Shown here piece by piece: positions 8,836-18,449 of a DNA stretch of 64,000 nt. The stretch is from the NCBI RefSeq assembly GCF_028867965.1, contig NZ_JAPQNT010000001.1, positions 1 to 64,000 on the forward strand, given 5' to 3'. How positions within the stretch are numbered: position 1 is the first letter of the stretch; each line of letters begins with the position of its first letter. The position numbers were made by a program, and so were the translations under genes. The notes beneath the pieces are model-generated. The model was given only the letters and a program-made list of their open reading frames with translations. It did not search any database and was not told the origin of the DNA. The DNA is from Flavobacterium sp. SUN046. Its GTDB lineage: Bacteria; Bacteroidota; Bacteroidia; Flavobacteriales; Flavobacteriaceae.

Positions 8836-9981
8836 TTGAAACAGCTTTCTTACAAAATATACAATTCTGTAAATGAACTTCCTAGTAATTGGGATGTCAT
8901 TGCTGTTGAAAATATTTTTCTTCAAACTCCATATTTATCTGTTTTAGAATACTCTGCACCAACTAATATGCAATGTTTTTACATTGGTGTTTTTGAATTA
9001 AATAAACTTATTGGTGTTTCTCTAGCACAATATTTAGATATTAACAAACTAGATTCTTTTGGTGAAAGAGATAAATGTGTAAAAACTTTTATTAGAAATT
9101 TTGCTTTTAAAAACTTCGCATCACACACACTTTTTTTAGGAAACAATATGATTACTGGTCAAAACGGCTATACTTTTAGTAAAGAAATTAGCTTTAAAAA
9201 CATCAGTAAAATACTTCTAGAAAGCGCTCAAGAAATTTCGAGTTATTTTGAAAAAAAGGAAATTAAAATACACCTAATTTCCTTTAAAGATTTTTATGAT
9301 GATTGCGCGAATGAACTCAAAAAAAATGATTTATCGAAAACCTACCAATTCAATGTTCAACCCAATATGATTCTGTTTTTGAATGAAAATTGGAAAACAA
9401 AATCAGATTATATTGCCGCTTTATCTAAAAAATACCGTGATCAATACAAACGCGCTCACAAAAAAAGTGAGGGAATATTTGTAAAAAACTTATCGCTTAA
9501 TGAGATCATTTTGCACGAAAAAACCATCAACGAATTGTATTATTATGTAGCTAAAAATGCGCCTTTTAATACGTTCTTTTTATCTGAAAATCATTTTTCT
9601 ACAATGAAAAAATACTGTTTAGATAATTTCTTGTTATTTGGTTATTTTATAAATGAAAAACTTGTAGGATTTCATACATTATTATTAAACGGAACCGTTT
9701 TAGAAACTTATTTTTTAGGCTATGATAAAGAGGTTCAAAAAGAAAATATGCTGTATTTGAATATGCTGTACAATATGACAGAATTTGGCATTGAAAATAG
9801 CTTTAAAAAAATTATTTTTGGAAGAACCGCTCTTGAAATTAAAAGTTCAATTGGTGCAATTCCGGTAGAAATGTCTGGATTTATTTATCACAATAACAAA
9901 TTAATAAATAAATACATAGATAAAATATTTAGCCGATTAGAACCTAAAATAGAATGGCAAATGCGCCATCCGTTTACATAA
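8836..9981 (+). CDS. GNAT/FemAB-like acyltransferase, TTG start
   Basis: A protein of about 381 residues without signal peptide. The C-terminal half, about residues 180-350, resembles the FemAB/GNAT fold used for peptidoglycan or amino-acid transfer: an SKKYRDQYKRA segment, then FGYFINEKLVGFHTLLL and ETYFLGYD strand patterns. Family membership is by pattern only and the substrate is unknown. The frame opens with GTG at 8815, but this lies inside the upstream terminator; the TTG at 8836 (then KQLSYKIYN) is the first start beyond it and is preferred. The stop abuts the stop of the convergent ABC-F gene with no gap. Confidence 0.65.
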   Translation: MKQLSYKIYNSVNELPSNWDVIAVENIFLQTPYLSVLEYSAPTNMQCFYIGVFELNKLIGVSLAQYLDINKLDSFGERDKCVKTFIRNFAFKNFASHTLFLGNNMITGQNGYTFSKEISFKNISKILLESAQEISSYFEKKEIKIHLISFKDFYDDCANELKKNDLSKTYQFNVQPNMILFLNENWKTKSDYIAALSKKYRDQYKRAHKKSEGIFVKNLSLNEIILHEKTINELYYYVAKNAPFNTFFLSENHFSTMKKYCLDNFLLFGYFINEKLVGFHTLLLNGTVLETYFLGYDKEVQKENMLYLNMLYNMTEFGIENSFKKIIFGRTALEIKSSIGAIPVEMSGFIYHNNKLINKYIDKIFSRLEPKIEWQMRHPFT

Positions 9982-11892
9982 TTACGAAGCGCTATCTATT
10001 TCGCTTTGAACTACTTCCCAGTCTTCTAATAGTTTATCTAATTCCGCTTTTTTCTTGTTGTAAGCCATAAAAAAATTTGCATCTTCTAGGTGTTTATCAT
10101 AATTAGATGCAAGCGCTTTATCATCGGCTTGAATGTCTTTTTCTAATTGCTGAATTTGGCTTTCAATTTTACTCAATCTGTTTTGCAATGATTTACTTTT
10201 CTTCTGATCTTCATAAGAGACTTTAGAAGTTTCTTTTGGCATTTCTTTTTTAGCAACATCTTTTTTCTCAACTTCACGCATGTTTTCAAGGTTGCGTTGC
10301 TCTAAGAAATAATTAATATCGCCTAAATATTGTTTGATTCTTTGATCTTTAAATTCATACACGATATTCGACATTCCCTGAAGAAAATCCCTATCGTGAG
10401 AAACTAAAAGCAATGTTCCTTCATACTTTTGCAGTGCTGCTTTCAATACATTTTTAGATTTTATATCCAAGTGATTGGTTGGTTCATCCATTAACAAAAC
10501 ATTGATTGGCTGTAGCAATAACTTACACAAAGCCAATCGGTTACGCTCACCACCAGAAAGAACCTTCACTTTCTTTTCAACATCATCACCTCGAAATAAA
10601 AACGAACCCAACATATCACGAACTTTCGATCTATTAGTGTCAGTTGCAGCGTCTTCCATAGTTCTTAATAATGTAATTTCACCATCAAGATATTCGGCTT
10701 GATTTTGAGCAAAATAACCAAGTTGCACGTTATGACCGAGCTTTATATCGCCTTTGTATTCAAATTCGTTTACAATTGCTTTAATAAACGTTGATTTTCC
10801 TTGTCCATTTTGTCCAACAAATGCAATTTTACTGCCTCGTTCAACAAGCAATGAAATATCTTCAAGAATAACTTTGTCGCCATAAGCTTTGGTTACGTTT
10901 TCAGCTTCAATAACCACTTTACCTGGAACTTTTGAAACTGGAAACGAAATATTCATCACCGAATTATCGTCTTCATCAACTTCAATTCGTTCTACTTTAT
11001 CTAATTTTTTTATTAAAGATTGCGCCATTGAAGCTTTGGATGCTTTGGCACGAAATTTTTCGATTAATTTCTCAGTTTCTTCAATTTTTTTAGCTTGATT
11101 TTTTTGAGTAGCCAATTGTTTTTCACGAATTTCATGACGCAATTCAAGATATTCAGAATATGGTTTGTTAAAATCATACGCTTTTCCTAATGAAATTTCT
11201 ATGGTTCTATTGGTAACATTATCCAAAAACATCTTATCGTGAGAAACAATTACTACAACGCCTATGTAATTTCTTAAAAAACTTTCAAGCCAAATGATAC
11301 TTTCAATATCCAAGTGATTGGTTGGCTCATCTAGTAGTAAAATATCATTAGATTGTAATAATAATTTAGCCAATTCAATACGCATTCTCCATCCGCCAGA
11401 AAAAGTTTCTGTTTGATTATTAAAAACATCTCTTTTAAAGCCTAAACCTAAAAGAATTTTTTCAGTATCTCCAACGTAATTGTAGCCACCATGCAATTCA
11501 AATCGATGTGTATAATCTGATAAATCTTCTATAATTTGAGAATATTCATCGCTCTCATAGTCAGTTCTTGTGACTAATTGATGGTTTATTTCCTCAAGTT
11601 TCTTTTCAATTTCAATAATTTCTGTGAATGCTTGATAGGCCTCTTCAAGAACAGTTCGACCTTGTTCAAAATCGATATCCTGACGTAGGAAACCAATTTT
11701 AACTTCTTTTTCAGTTGCAATACTACCAGAATCTGGTTTAATATCACCTGCTAAAATCTTCAACATTGTTGATTTTCCTGCACCATTTTTCCCTACAAGA
11801 CCAACTCTGTCTCCAGAACCCATTCTAAAAGTTACTTCTTCAAAAAGATACGTACCACCAAAAGAAACCGATAAATTATGAATATTTAGCAT
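9982..11892 (-). CDS. ABC-F family ATPase
   Basis: A 636-residue soluble ABC-F protein with two ATP-binding cassettes in one chain. Cassette 1 has Walker A GKNGAGKST (about residue 36), signature FSGGW and Walker B LLLDEPTNHLD. Cassette 2 has GQNGQGKST, LSGGERNR and LLMDEPTNHLD. Between them is the basic, helical ABC-F linker, and the last 90 residues are a lysine/glutamate-rich coiled coil. There are no membrane segments. ABC-F proteins act on ribosomes (EttA/Uup/YheS type) or give antibiotic resistance by target protection; the length and C-terminal coiled coil are closest to Uup/YheS. The exact subfamily cannot be fixed from motifs. Confidence 0.93.
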   Translation of the reverse strand: MLNIHNLSVSFGGTYLFEEVTFRMGSGDRVGLVGKNGAGKSTMLKILAGDIKPDSGSIATEKEVKIGFLRQDIDFEQGRTVLEEAYQAFTEIIEIEKKLEEINHQLVTRTDYESDEYSQIIEDLSDYTHRFELHGGYNYVGDTEKILLGLGFKRDVFNNQTETFSGGWRMRIELAKLLLQSNDILLLDEPTNHLDIESIIWLESFLRNYIGVVVIVSHDKMFLDNVTNRTIEISLGKAYDFNKPYSEYLELRHEIREKQLATQKNQAKKIEETEKLIEKFRAKASKASMAQSLIKKLDKVERIEVDEDDNSVMNISFPVSKVPGKVVIEAENVTKAYGDKVILEDISLLVERGSKIAFVGQNGQGKSTFIKAIVNEFEYKGDIKLGHNVQLGYFAQNQAEYLDGEITLLRTMEDAATDTNRSKVRDMLGSFLFRGDDVEKKVKVLSGGERNRLALCKLLLQPINVLLMDEPTNHLDIKSKNVLKAALQKYEGTLLLVSHDRDFLQGMSNIVYEFKDQRIKQYLGDINYFLEQRNLENMREVEKKDVAKKEMPKETSKVSYEDQKKSKSLQNRLSKIESQIQQLEKDIQADDKALASNYDKHLEDANFFMAYNKKKAELDKLLEDWEVVQSEIDSAS

Positions 11893-11933
11893 ATAAATTG
11901 TTACAATAGTTATATTAAAACTTTACTAAGGAG

Positions 11934-11941
11934 TACCTTTG
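11934..11941 (+). promoter_or_regulatory. -7 element before the DUF983 gene
   Basis: TACCTTTG matches TAnnTTTG and sits 16 bp before the ATG at 11958, implying a very short leader. The -33 element is not obvious. It lies in the 65-bp divergent gap shared with the ABC-F gene. Confidence 0.55.
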
Positions 11942-11957
11942 CATAAAATTTTTGCAA

Positions 11958-12344
11958 ATGTTAAAAAAAGGAAGCACATTATATAGTATTTTAACAGGAA
12001 GTTGTCCAAAATGTAATGAAGAAAGTATGTATGTGGTGAAAAACCCTTATAAATTAGGCTCTTTATACAAGATGAATGATAAATGTAGCCATTGTCATAC
12101 GCAATATATGATTGAACCCTCATTTTTTTATGGCGCAATGTATGTTAGTTATGGTTTAACAGTTGCATTTGGAGTTGCACTTTTTGTTATTCTGAAACTT
12201 ATTTTGGGTTTAGATGTTGTAACAACTTTTGTTGGAATAGTATCTGGAATAATAATTTTGATGCCAATAACCGCACGATTAGCTCGAAATATTTACATTA
12301 ATCTTTTTGTCCACTTTGATAAAAACTGGAAACAAAATTCTTAA
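11958..12344 (+). CDS. DUF983 membrane protein
   Basis: A 128-residue protein with two CxxC pairs in the N-terminal cytoplasmic part (CPKC near residue 16, CSHC near 43), likely a zinc knuckle, and two long hydrophobic segments at about residues 58-82 and 88-110. This is the DUF983 arrangement. The function is unknown. The ATG at 11958 is preferred over a TTG six bases upstream. Its last 47 bp overlap the 3' end of the convergent FAD oxidoreductase gene. Confidence 0.85.
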   Translation: MLKKGSTLYSILTGSCPKCNEESMYVVKNPYKLGSLYKMNDKCSHCHTQYMIEPSFFYGAMYVSYGLTVAFGVALFVILKLILGLDVVTTFVGIVSGIIILMPITARLARNIYINLFVHFDKNWKQNS

Positions 12345-13374
12345 TTCTTCTAATATCAATATTTTCATCTAACGGTTCGTGATGTTCAATATGATTGAAT
12401 AAACTCAATGCCATTGCAGGTGCTAACATCACGCCTCTTGTGCCTAATCCGTTTAAAACATGTAAATTATTGTGAATAGGATGCGTGCCAACTAATGGTC
12501 GTCTGTCTTTGACTGTTGGACGAACTCCGGCTTGATGCTCGATAATTTCGAAAGCACAACTTATAAGTTCACTTAAGTTATCAATTAATTCTTTCTTTGC
12601 AGATTCTGTTGGAATATTAGTTTTATCTTCCCAATTGTAAGTTGCTCCAACTTTATACAAATCATTACCAAGTGGAATAACAAAAATAGAAGATTTCATT
12701 ATTACTTCTAAATTCAAATTTGGAGCTTTAATAATAAGCAATTCGCCTTTGGTTCCATCTAATGGTAATTTATTAAAAAACGGATTTAAAAGCATTCCAA
12801 AGCCTTCTGCGAAGATAATGTGTTTGGCCTTTAATTTTTTGTATTCAATAAAATCGGTATTATTTGTTAATTGAGCATAATCAAAAGTATCTTCTAGATA
12901 TAAATTCTCTTTAATCAAATAGGACCTATACGATTCTAATAATAAAGCTGTATCAACATAACCCGAATGTAAAACTTCTCCAAAATTAAATGGTGAAGGA
13001 ATAGCATTCCATTTAGTTGTAATTAAATTAGTAGATAAATAATTTGATAAATTAGGTTTGTCAGAAGCTGTAAACCAATTATTCTGTTCTTCAACAGAGT
13101 AAAATTTTCTTAGTAGCGCTAGTTTATAATCGAGCTTAACATAAAGTTTTTTTTCAAGATTAGCATAAAAGGGATATAATAAATCCAATTGTTGTTGTGC
13201 TTGCCATACTTCACTAAATCGTTTAAGAATTACCGGATTGTATAAACCACCTGCAATTCTTGTAGAATTTTGAGATTGATTATTAATCACTAAAATTGAC
13301 TTATTGTGCTGCAAAGCTATTTCAGAAAAAGCAATTCCAGCAAGCCCAGAACCAACAATTATGTAATCTAACAT
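12298..13374 (-). CDS. FAD-dependent oxidoreductase (DAO family)
   Basis: A 358-residue protein starting with an FAD-binding Rossmann motif (IIVGSGLAGIAFSE, GxGxxG) and ending with the C-terminal FAD/substrate pattern of glycine/D-amino-acid oxidase-like enzymes (GVRPTVKDRRPLVG, LNGLGTRGVMLAP). It has no signal peptide. Related domains form the C-terminal half of MnmC, but no methyltransferase domain is present here; the reaction is therefore uncertain. It overlaps the DUF983 gene tail to tail by 47 bp. Confidence 0.85.
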   Translation of the reverse strand: MLDYIIVGSGLAGIAFSEIALQHNKSILVINNQSQNSTRIAGGLYNPVILKRFSEVWQAQQQLDLLYPFYANLEKKLYVKLDYKLALLRKFYSVEEQNNWFTASDKPNLSNYLSTNLITTKWNAIPSPFNFGEVLHSGYVDTALLLESYRSYLIKENLYLEDTFDYAQLTNNTDFIEYKKLKAKHIIFAEGFGMLLNPFFNKLPLDGTKGELLIIKAPNLNLEVIMKSSIFVIPLGNDLYKVGATYNWEDKTNIPTESAKKELIDNLSELISCAFEIIEHQAGVRPTVKDRRPLVGTHPIHNNLHVLNGLGTRGVMLAPAMALSLFNHIEHHEPLDENIDIRRIKNFVSSFYQSGQKD

Positions 13375-13403
13375 ATAAAAAATAGTTATGAAGTAAATTA
13401 AAT

Positions 13404-13436
13404 AAAAAAACTCCTACCACAAAGGTAAGAGTTTTT
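13404..13436 (-). terminator. Terminator of the gldKLMN operon
   Basis: An AAAACTC-TACC / GGTA-GAGTTTT stem (13407-13435) with one mismatch lies 22 bp beyond the gldN stop. Reading on the minus strand it is followed by TTTATTT. Confidence 0.75.
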
Positions 13437-13457
13437 AAATAGTGTTTGAAACTTAAA

Positions 13458-14444
13458 TTAGTAGTTCCACATGTCTTGTTCGAAATTACGAATCTTTTCT
13501 TTAACTCGTTCCGATTCTAGTAATTGCATTTGAGCATTATCTTTCATGTACTGATCAATTTGCCTGTCGCCATAAACATTTTCTTCTTTATAAATCACAC
13601 CGTTAAAGCGTCTTGAATTAAGAAGATGATCAAATGTTATTGGCATTGCAGAGTTCTTATCATTGAAAGCTTTAGCATCATGCAAAACGTCTCTGATTGA
13701 TGGAAAATATACCCAAAACAAATCAATTACATCAGGATTATCTTTACCAATATCTCTTGCTTCAGGAGTAACTGGACAAATGGCAAGCAATCTATATTTC
13801 AATTCACTTTGTCTTTTATCAAAATACCAGTAACCTTTAATTTTATAACCAGAAATATCTTGAGCAGTTAATTCTCTTTCATCAATAAACTGTTTATCTA
13901 ATTCCTTTCCAACAGGTGCATCACCACCAGTTTGAGATATTATTTCACCTTTTTTATTTTTCTTTACTACAAGAGGTGTTGCTTTAGGATAATATTCATC
14001 ATAATGATTATTTATCTCATCTTTACCAGCATCTGTTGTATCTCTAAATTTGAAAGATGAAGACATGTCTTTTAATGACTTCTTAGTATTAAAATAATCA
14101 TCTGCATAAACTTCAGTAATTTTACCATCTTTAATACCTTTTAACAAAACATCAAACAAAGATCTTCTGTCCTTACCAATATTAGCAGTATCAACTGGGT
14201 AATACAAAGGAAAATTTATTCTTTCATCAATGTCAACAAACTCCCAAATAGTTTTACCCATAAGGACATCTCTATCATGAACATAACCATAGGGTAATGG
14301 CTTATCATTATCTGACTCTAATTGAGCTGCAGTTTTTTTTCCAATTTCTGAAGGAACTTTTGCATTCAACAAGTTTGACTGGGCTGAAGAAAAATAACTT
14401 ACTCCAACAACTAAAATTACTAATAAAAAGCTTTTCAATTTCAT
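13458..14444 (-). CDS. gldN: Gliding motility protein GldN (T9SS)
   Basis: A 328-residue periplasmic protein with a signal peptide (MKLKSFLLVILVVGVSYFSSAQ). GldN is a component of the type IX secretion system and associates with the GldK lipoprotein to form the outer-membrane-associated ring. The order gldK-gldL-gldM-gldN is the diagnostic context. The frame can be extended to a TTG at 14450, but the ATG at 14444 gives a cleaner signal peptide. It is last in the operon and followed by a terminator. Confidence 0.95.
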   Translation of the reverse strand: MKLKSFLLVILVVGVSYFSSAQSNLLNAKVPSEIGKKTAAQLESDNDKPLPYGYVHDRDVLMGKTIWEFVDIDERINFPLYYPVDTANIGKDRRSLFDVLLKGIKDGKITEVYADDYFNTKKSLKDMSSSFKFRDTTDAGKDEINNHYDEYYPKATPLVVKKNKKGEIISQTGGDAPVGKELDKQFIDERELTAQDISGYKIKGYWYFDKRQSELKYRLLAICPVTPEARDIGKDNPDVIDLFWVYFPSIRDVLHDAKAFNDKNSAMPITFDHLLNSRRFNGVIYKEENVYGDRQIDQYMKDNAQMQLLESERVKEKIRNFEQDMWNY

Positions 14445-14504
14445 ATTCAAATTTCTAAATTATTAAGATAGATATACTATCATAACGATAAAACATTCAT
14501 TATA

Positions 14505-16046
14505 TTATAGTATTTCAAAAATAACTGGAGCAGTTTGAGGCAACATTATTGTTGAACCTTCCACTTTAGTTTTAATTTCAGAAATAGTAACTTGGTCACC
14601 TCTTGTAGCTTTAGCCATTGCAGCAATACATTGAGCATTTACTCTATCACCACTAACTATTACAGCAGCTTGACCTGGCACCTTGAAAGTAAATTGAGTT
14701 ACTTTTAAATTTACATCAAAATCAAAATCTAGTAATTTAGCAGAAACTTGAGAAGAAGCTAAACGTGACTTAGCACCTTTAGTTATGCCAACTGTTCCTC
14801 CAATTGCACCTACAGGAGCAGGTATATTTTTTATTCTAAATGTTCTTTTGTCGTTAGCGCTTGTTCCATCGGGCATTTTTGCATTTACGTTAATAACAAT
14901 TTCAGTTCCACTACCTGGAGACATGTTATACTTTCCAGGAGCACTAGATCTAACTAAACCAGGAGCGCTTGCAGTTACGTTATTGTCAGATACTCCAGCA
15001 AAAGATACAGTTATAGGATTTACTACACCTCTGTAAACAACATTCATTTTATCAGCAGAAATAGTAGCTGTTTTTGGACGAGGCACAACAACGTAAGTAC
15101 CTTTGAATGGAAGTTTAATAGGCTTACCATTCTCCATAAAATTAAATGAACCAGCTAAATTTTGTTCTCCAACTGCACCAGCAGTAGTTGAAATTATTGC
15201 TTGACCATTCTCTAAACGACCAGGACCTTGAAAACCACTAAATTGTGCATTTGGGTCATACTTTCCTAGAACTACCTTACCTGTTACTTTCTCACCTTGA
15301 AAATACGCGTTTTTATCAAGAACAACAATAGCTTCAAATTTGCTGTATGATGACTCATCAACAGCTGCTTTACCGAGCGCAGTACTATAAACATCAGCCT
15401 CGGCTTTTCTTATATCATTTTGCCATGCGGTTAATTTAGCTAAAGAGGCTATCGCCGGGAAATGCTCAAAATGATAAGAAAGATATTTTTTCTTAACACC
15501 TTCACCATCAGTAATATCATTGGTGTTGAATTTTGATTCTACTTCTTTTACAATCCCAGCAAGTTTTGATTGACCTGCTGTTGCAACTTTAATATCAGAA
15601 ACGTATTTGTTCATAGCAGCAACAATGGAATTACCTTTTGCAGAATAATTGTCACCTTGAAACCATTTCTCATCAATATGTGGACCTTTATCCATTGCTT
15701 CGTAAGGAAGCTTTCCTGTTTTCTCATCAACTTCAACACCTTCTTTAGCGTCAGCTTTAAGAGATTCAACGAAATCATAAAAAGTTTTAGATATTTTTTC
15801 CACTTTATGAGCAGTTGCAGCTGCAACGATAAACTCACCTTTAGATTCTTCTGCTTTTTTATCTAAACTTTCTAACATCTGTTTATTATTTGTTCCAGAT
15901 GCAATATTTGCACTATCGAATTTTTCATTCATCAAACCGAATGCCGATAATACTTCTTTTGACATATTTAATGCCAACATAGCGATGAAAACCAAGTACA
16001 TCAGGTTAATCATCTTCTGTCTAGGGGTTAATTTTCCTCCTGCCAT
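14505..16046 (-). CDS. gldM: Gliding motility protein GldM (T9SS motor)
   Basis: A 513-residue inner-membrane protein with one N-terminal membrane segment (MINLMYLVFIAMLALNMS, about residues 11-28) preceded by the basic AGGKLTPRQK cytoplasmic tail, then a long periplasmic region of four domains. With GldL it makes the proton-driven motor that powers T9SS secretion and gliding. The start is fixed by the conserved MAGGKLTPRQ beginning. It lies 49 bp downstream of gldL. Confidence 0.97.
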   Translation of the reverse strand: MAGGKLTPRQKMINLMYLVFIAMLALNMSKEVLSAFGLMNEKFDSANIASGTNNKQMLESLDKKAEESKGEFIVAAATAHKVEKISKTFYDFVESLKADAKEGVEVDEKTGKLPYEAMDKGPHIDEKWFQGDNYSAKGNSIVAAMNKYVSDIKVATAGQSKLAGIVKEVESKFNTNDITDGEGVKKKYLSYHFEHFPAIASLAKLTAWQNDIRKAEADVYSTALGKAAVDESSYSKFEAIVVLDKNAYFQGEKVTGKVVLGKYDPNAQFSGFQGPGRLENGQAIISTTAGAVGEQNLAGSFNFMENGKPIKLPFKGTYVVVPRPKTATISADKMNVVYRGVVNPITVSFAGVSDNNVTASAPGLVRSSAPGKYNMSPGSGTEIVINVNAKMPDGTSANDKRTFRIKNIPAPVGAIGGTVGITKGAKSRLASSQVSAKLLDFDFDVNLKVTQFTFKVPGQAAVIVSGDRVNAQCIAAMAKATRGDQVTISEIKTKVEGSTIMLPQTAPVIFEIL

Positions 16047-16095
16047 TTTTAATTAGTTTTTAATGTTAATTTAATAAAATTTAGTTTAAAACTAA

Positions 16096-16731
16096 TTATC
16101 CTTTATTACTCATTGCAGACAACATTCCACCGTATACATTGTTCAATGTAGACAAGTTAGAAGTTAATGATTGCATTTGGTCTTTTAATTTTAAGTTGTT
16201 TTCAGCAACTTCGTTATTGATTTGTGCGTTTTTCTCAGCAGTTTGAACTTGAACAGAATATAAACTGTTTAAAGTTTCTAAATGAGTTGCAGCTTTAGTC
16301 ATTTCTTCTGCGTATTTTTTCTGACCAGCCATTGCGTCAACAGTTGGAGAGATACTTTTAGCAGCACCTTCAAAGTTTTTAATACTATTTCCTAAGCTTG
16401 CCATCAATTCACCATCGATTTTAGCTTCTTTCAACATGTTATCTAATTTTTGAGATAATAATCCTTGAGCTTCTGCTGGATCTTCTTTTTTTGCTGATTT
16501 AGTTTTTGCTTCGCCACCTGCCAATTCTGGATATACTAATGACCAGTCTAATTCTTTGTCTGCTGGTTCAAAAGCTGATAATGCGAAGATGAATGCTTCT
16601 GTTAATAATCCAATAATAAGTAATGCACTTGCAAAAGGCCAGTGTTGGATTTTGAATAATGCTCCAACGATTACAACTGCTGCACCCATACCATAGGTGA
16701 AATTCATAACTGCTTTAGGGATCAATGCCAT
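16096..16731 (-). CDS. gldL: Gliding motility protein GldL (T9SS motor)
   Basis: A 211-residue protein with two membrane helices at about residues 8-27 and 32-52, between them HWPFAS, followed by a conserved acidic residue in the second helix region (LLTEAF). GldL-GldM is the proton channel complex that couples the proton motive force to T9SS and gliding. The rest is a cytoplasmic helical domain rich in A, E, K and Q. It sits between gldK and gldM in the same orientation. Confidence 0.97.
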   Translation of the reverse strand: MALIPKAVMNFTYGMGAAVVIVGALFKIQHWPFASALLIIGLLTEAFIFALSAFEPADKELDWSLVYPELAGGEAKTKSAKKEDPAEAQGLLSQKLDNMLKEAKIDGELMASLGNSIKNFEGAAKSISPTVDAMAGQKKYAEEMTKAATHLETLNSLYSVQVQTAEKNAQINNEVAENNLKLKDQMQSLTSNLSTLNNVYGGMLSAMSNKG

Positions 16732-16789
16732 AATAAAATAATTTTTAGTTAGTTAAGTTTAATATATTTAAGTTAGTTAATATACAATA

Positions 16790-18196
16790 TTATAATTTCA
16801 CAGGTTTTTTACCATTTCCTGTAGTCTGGGTTCCCATGTAATCTTGAACCGTTCTGAATCCGATATAACTTCTTGCTGTATCTTGGTATTCAAAATCTCT
16901 TGTTCCTACCTGTAGGAAGTAAGAAACATCTTTCCAAGAACCGCCTCTTACAACTTTACGTTTGTTAGAAGTATCTGGAACATTAGGGTTCATAGTAGAA
17001 ACGTATTCATAAGCAGATGCATCATAAGAAGAATCTGTCCATTCAGAAACGTTTCCTGACATGTTGTAAAGATTATAACCGTTTGGCTGATATGATTTAG
17101 CTTCTACAGTATATAAAGACTGGTCTGCTGCGTAATCACCTCTACTTGGTTTAAAATTCGCCATGAAACAACCTCTATCGTTTTTAGTGTAAGGACCACC
17201 CCAAGGATAGTTTCCTGATTGAAGACCACCACGAGCTGCATATTCCCATTCAGCTTCTGTTGGCAAACGGAATGAGTTGATTAAATCTCTTCCTTTTTTC
17301 TTTTTAACGTAAATGTTTTTGTTAAGAGTTCTCCATGCACAAAATGCTTTTGCTTGTTTCCAATTCACTCCAACTACAGGATAATCTCCATAAGCTTGGT
17401 GCCAAAAGTAATCGTTATGCATTGGTTCATTGTAAGAGTAAGCAAAATCTTTGATCCAAACAGTTGTGTCAGGATATACTGGTGTATTCTCATTTTTAAT
17501 AAATTTACTTCTTTTTCCTACCTTAGCTTTAGCAGCAGCTTGAATATCCATCCAAGAATAGTGAAATTTCAATTTATTAACATCTATAGTTCTTAATCCG
17601 TTGAAAGACTCAGCTACTGGAAGATACATAGTATCCATAACCTCAGTATAATATTCATCGGGATATTTCTTAGTATCTGTAATTAACTTAGCTTTTCTAT
17701 TCAATCTTCTACCTGCATAAGGGTCTTCAGCGGTTCCAACACTGTAATAATTCTCATACATGTATTTGTCATAAGGTGTCATTTTAGCTGGGTCTTGGTC
17801 AGCAAAAGCAAAATCACCTATACTTCCTCCACCTTTACCACCTTTACCTGAACCTGGTTTTTGACCAACTTCATCAGCAAGAGTAGCTAAACGAACTCTA
17901 ATAATAGAATCCTTAACCCATTCTACGAATTGACGGTATTCACTATTTGTAATTTCAGTCTCATCCATGTAAAACGATCTAACAGTTACTGTTTTAGTAG
18001 GAGCATCTTGTACATTAGCTAAATCATCGTCTGATTTACCCATGATGTATGCGCCACCAGGAACTAAAGTCATTCCAAACGGTTTCTCTGGATGCCATTT
18101 TTTACCTTTTACTCCAACTAATTCACCTTTGTCGCTAGACTTACCACAGCTCACTAATAGAGTTAAAACGGATGCAAATGCAATGAACTTCTTCAT
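16790..18196 (-). CDS. gldK: Gliding motility lipoprotein GldK (T9SS)
   Basis: A 468-residue lipoprotein: signal peptide with lipobox LLVSC, lipidated Cys at residue 17. Most of the protein is a formylglycine-generating-enzyme (sulfatase-modifying factor) fold, as shown by GGAYIMGKSDDD, RLPTEAEWEYAARGG, NMSGNVSEWTDSSY and RKVVRGGSW. In T9SS this fold is structural and GldK makes the outer-membrane ring with GldN. A KGGKGGGSIGDF insertion is visible near residues 122-135. It is the first gene of gldKLMN. Confidence 0.97.
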   Translation of the reverse strand: MKKFIAFASVLTLLVSCGKSSDKGELVGVKGKKWHPEKPFGMTLVPGGAYIMGKSDDDLANVQDAPTKTVTVRSFYMDETEITNSEYRQFVEWVKDSIIRVRLATLADEVGQKPGSGKGGKGGGSIGDFAFADQDPAKMTPYDKYMYENYYSVGTAEDPYAGRRLNRKAKLITDTKKYPDEYYTEVMDTMYLPVAESFNGLRTIDVNKLKFHYSWMDIQAAAKAKVGKRSKFIKNENTPVYPDTTVWIKDFAYSYNEPMHNDYFWHQAYGDYPVVGVNWKQAKAFCAWRTLNKNIYVKKKKGRDLINSFRLPTEAEWEYAARGGLQSGNYPWGGPYTKNDRGCFMANFKPSRGDYAADQSLYTVEAKSYQPNGYNLYNMSGNVSEWTDSSYDASAYEYVSTMNPNVPDTSNKRKVVRGGSWKDVSYFLQVGTRDFEYQDTARSYIGFRTVQDYMGTQTTGNGKKPVKL

Positions 18197-18298
18197 ATAA
18201 ATTTGGGTTAATTATGTATTCTTATTTTAAGGGCGTAAACCTATCTATTATTTTTGAAAAAAACAATCTTTTGTATCTTAAAATTTTAATTTCTTGAC

Positions 18299-18328
18299 CA
18301 AAAATACAAATATAAATTTCTTGTCAAA
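18299..18328 (-). promoter_or_regulatory. Promoter of gldKLMN
   Basis: On the minus strand a TTTG -33 box (complement of 18325-18328) is followed after 18 bp by TATTTTTG (complement of 18299-18306), matching TTTG-N19-TAnnTTTG. The implied leader before gldK is about 95 nt. An extra TATATTTG overlaps the spacer. Confidence 0.65.
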
Positions 18329-18342
18329 ATGTTTTTATCGAT

Positions 18343-18374
18343 AAAATGCAAATTAGTACGTTAATTTGCATTTT
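18343..18374 (-). terminator. Hairpin downstream of the ureohydrolase-like gene
   Basis: AAAATGCAAATTA (18343-18355) pairs with TAATTTGCATTTT (18362-18374), 13 bp with a 6-base loop, 75 bp beyond the stop at 18450. The T tract on the minus strand is weak (TATCGATAAAA), so termination is plausible but not certain. The remainder of 18197-18449 holds only the gldK promoter. Confidence 0.5.
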
Positions 18375-18449
18375 TGTGTATGTATTGTATATTATTTCTT
18401 ACAATTAAAGCGTTAAAATAATTTATAAGATTTTTATTTAGTAGTTTAA

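Noticed and set aside
15570..15866. Open frames antisense to gldM
   Set aside because: They lie wholly within a well-supported gene and have no recognisable features.
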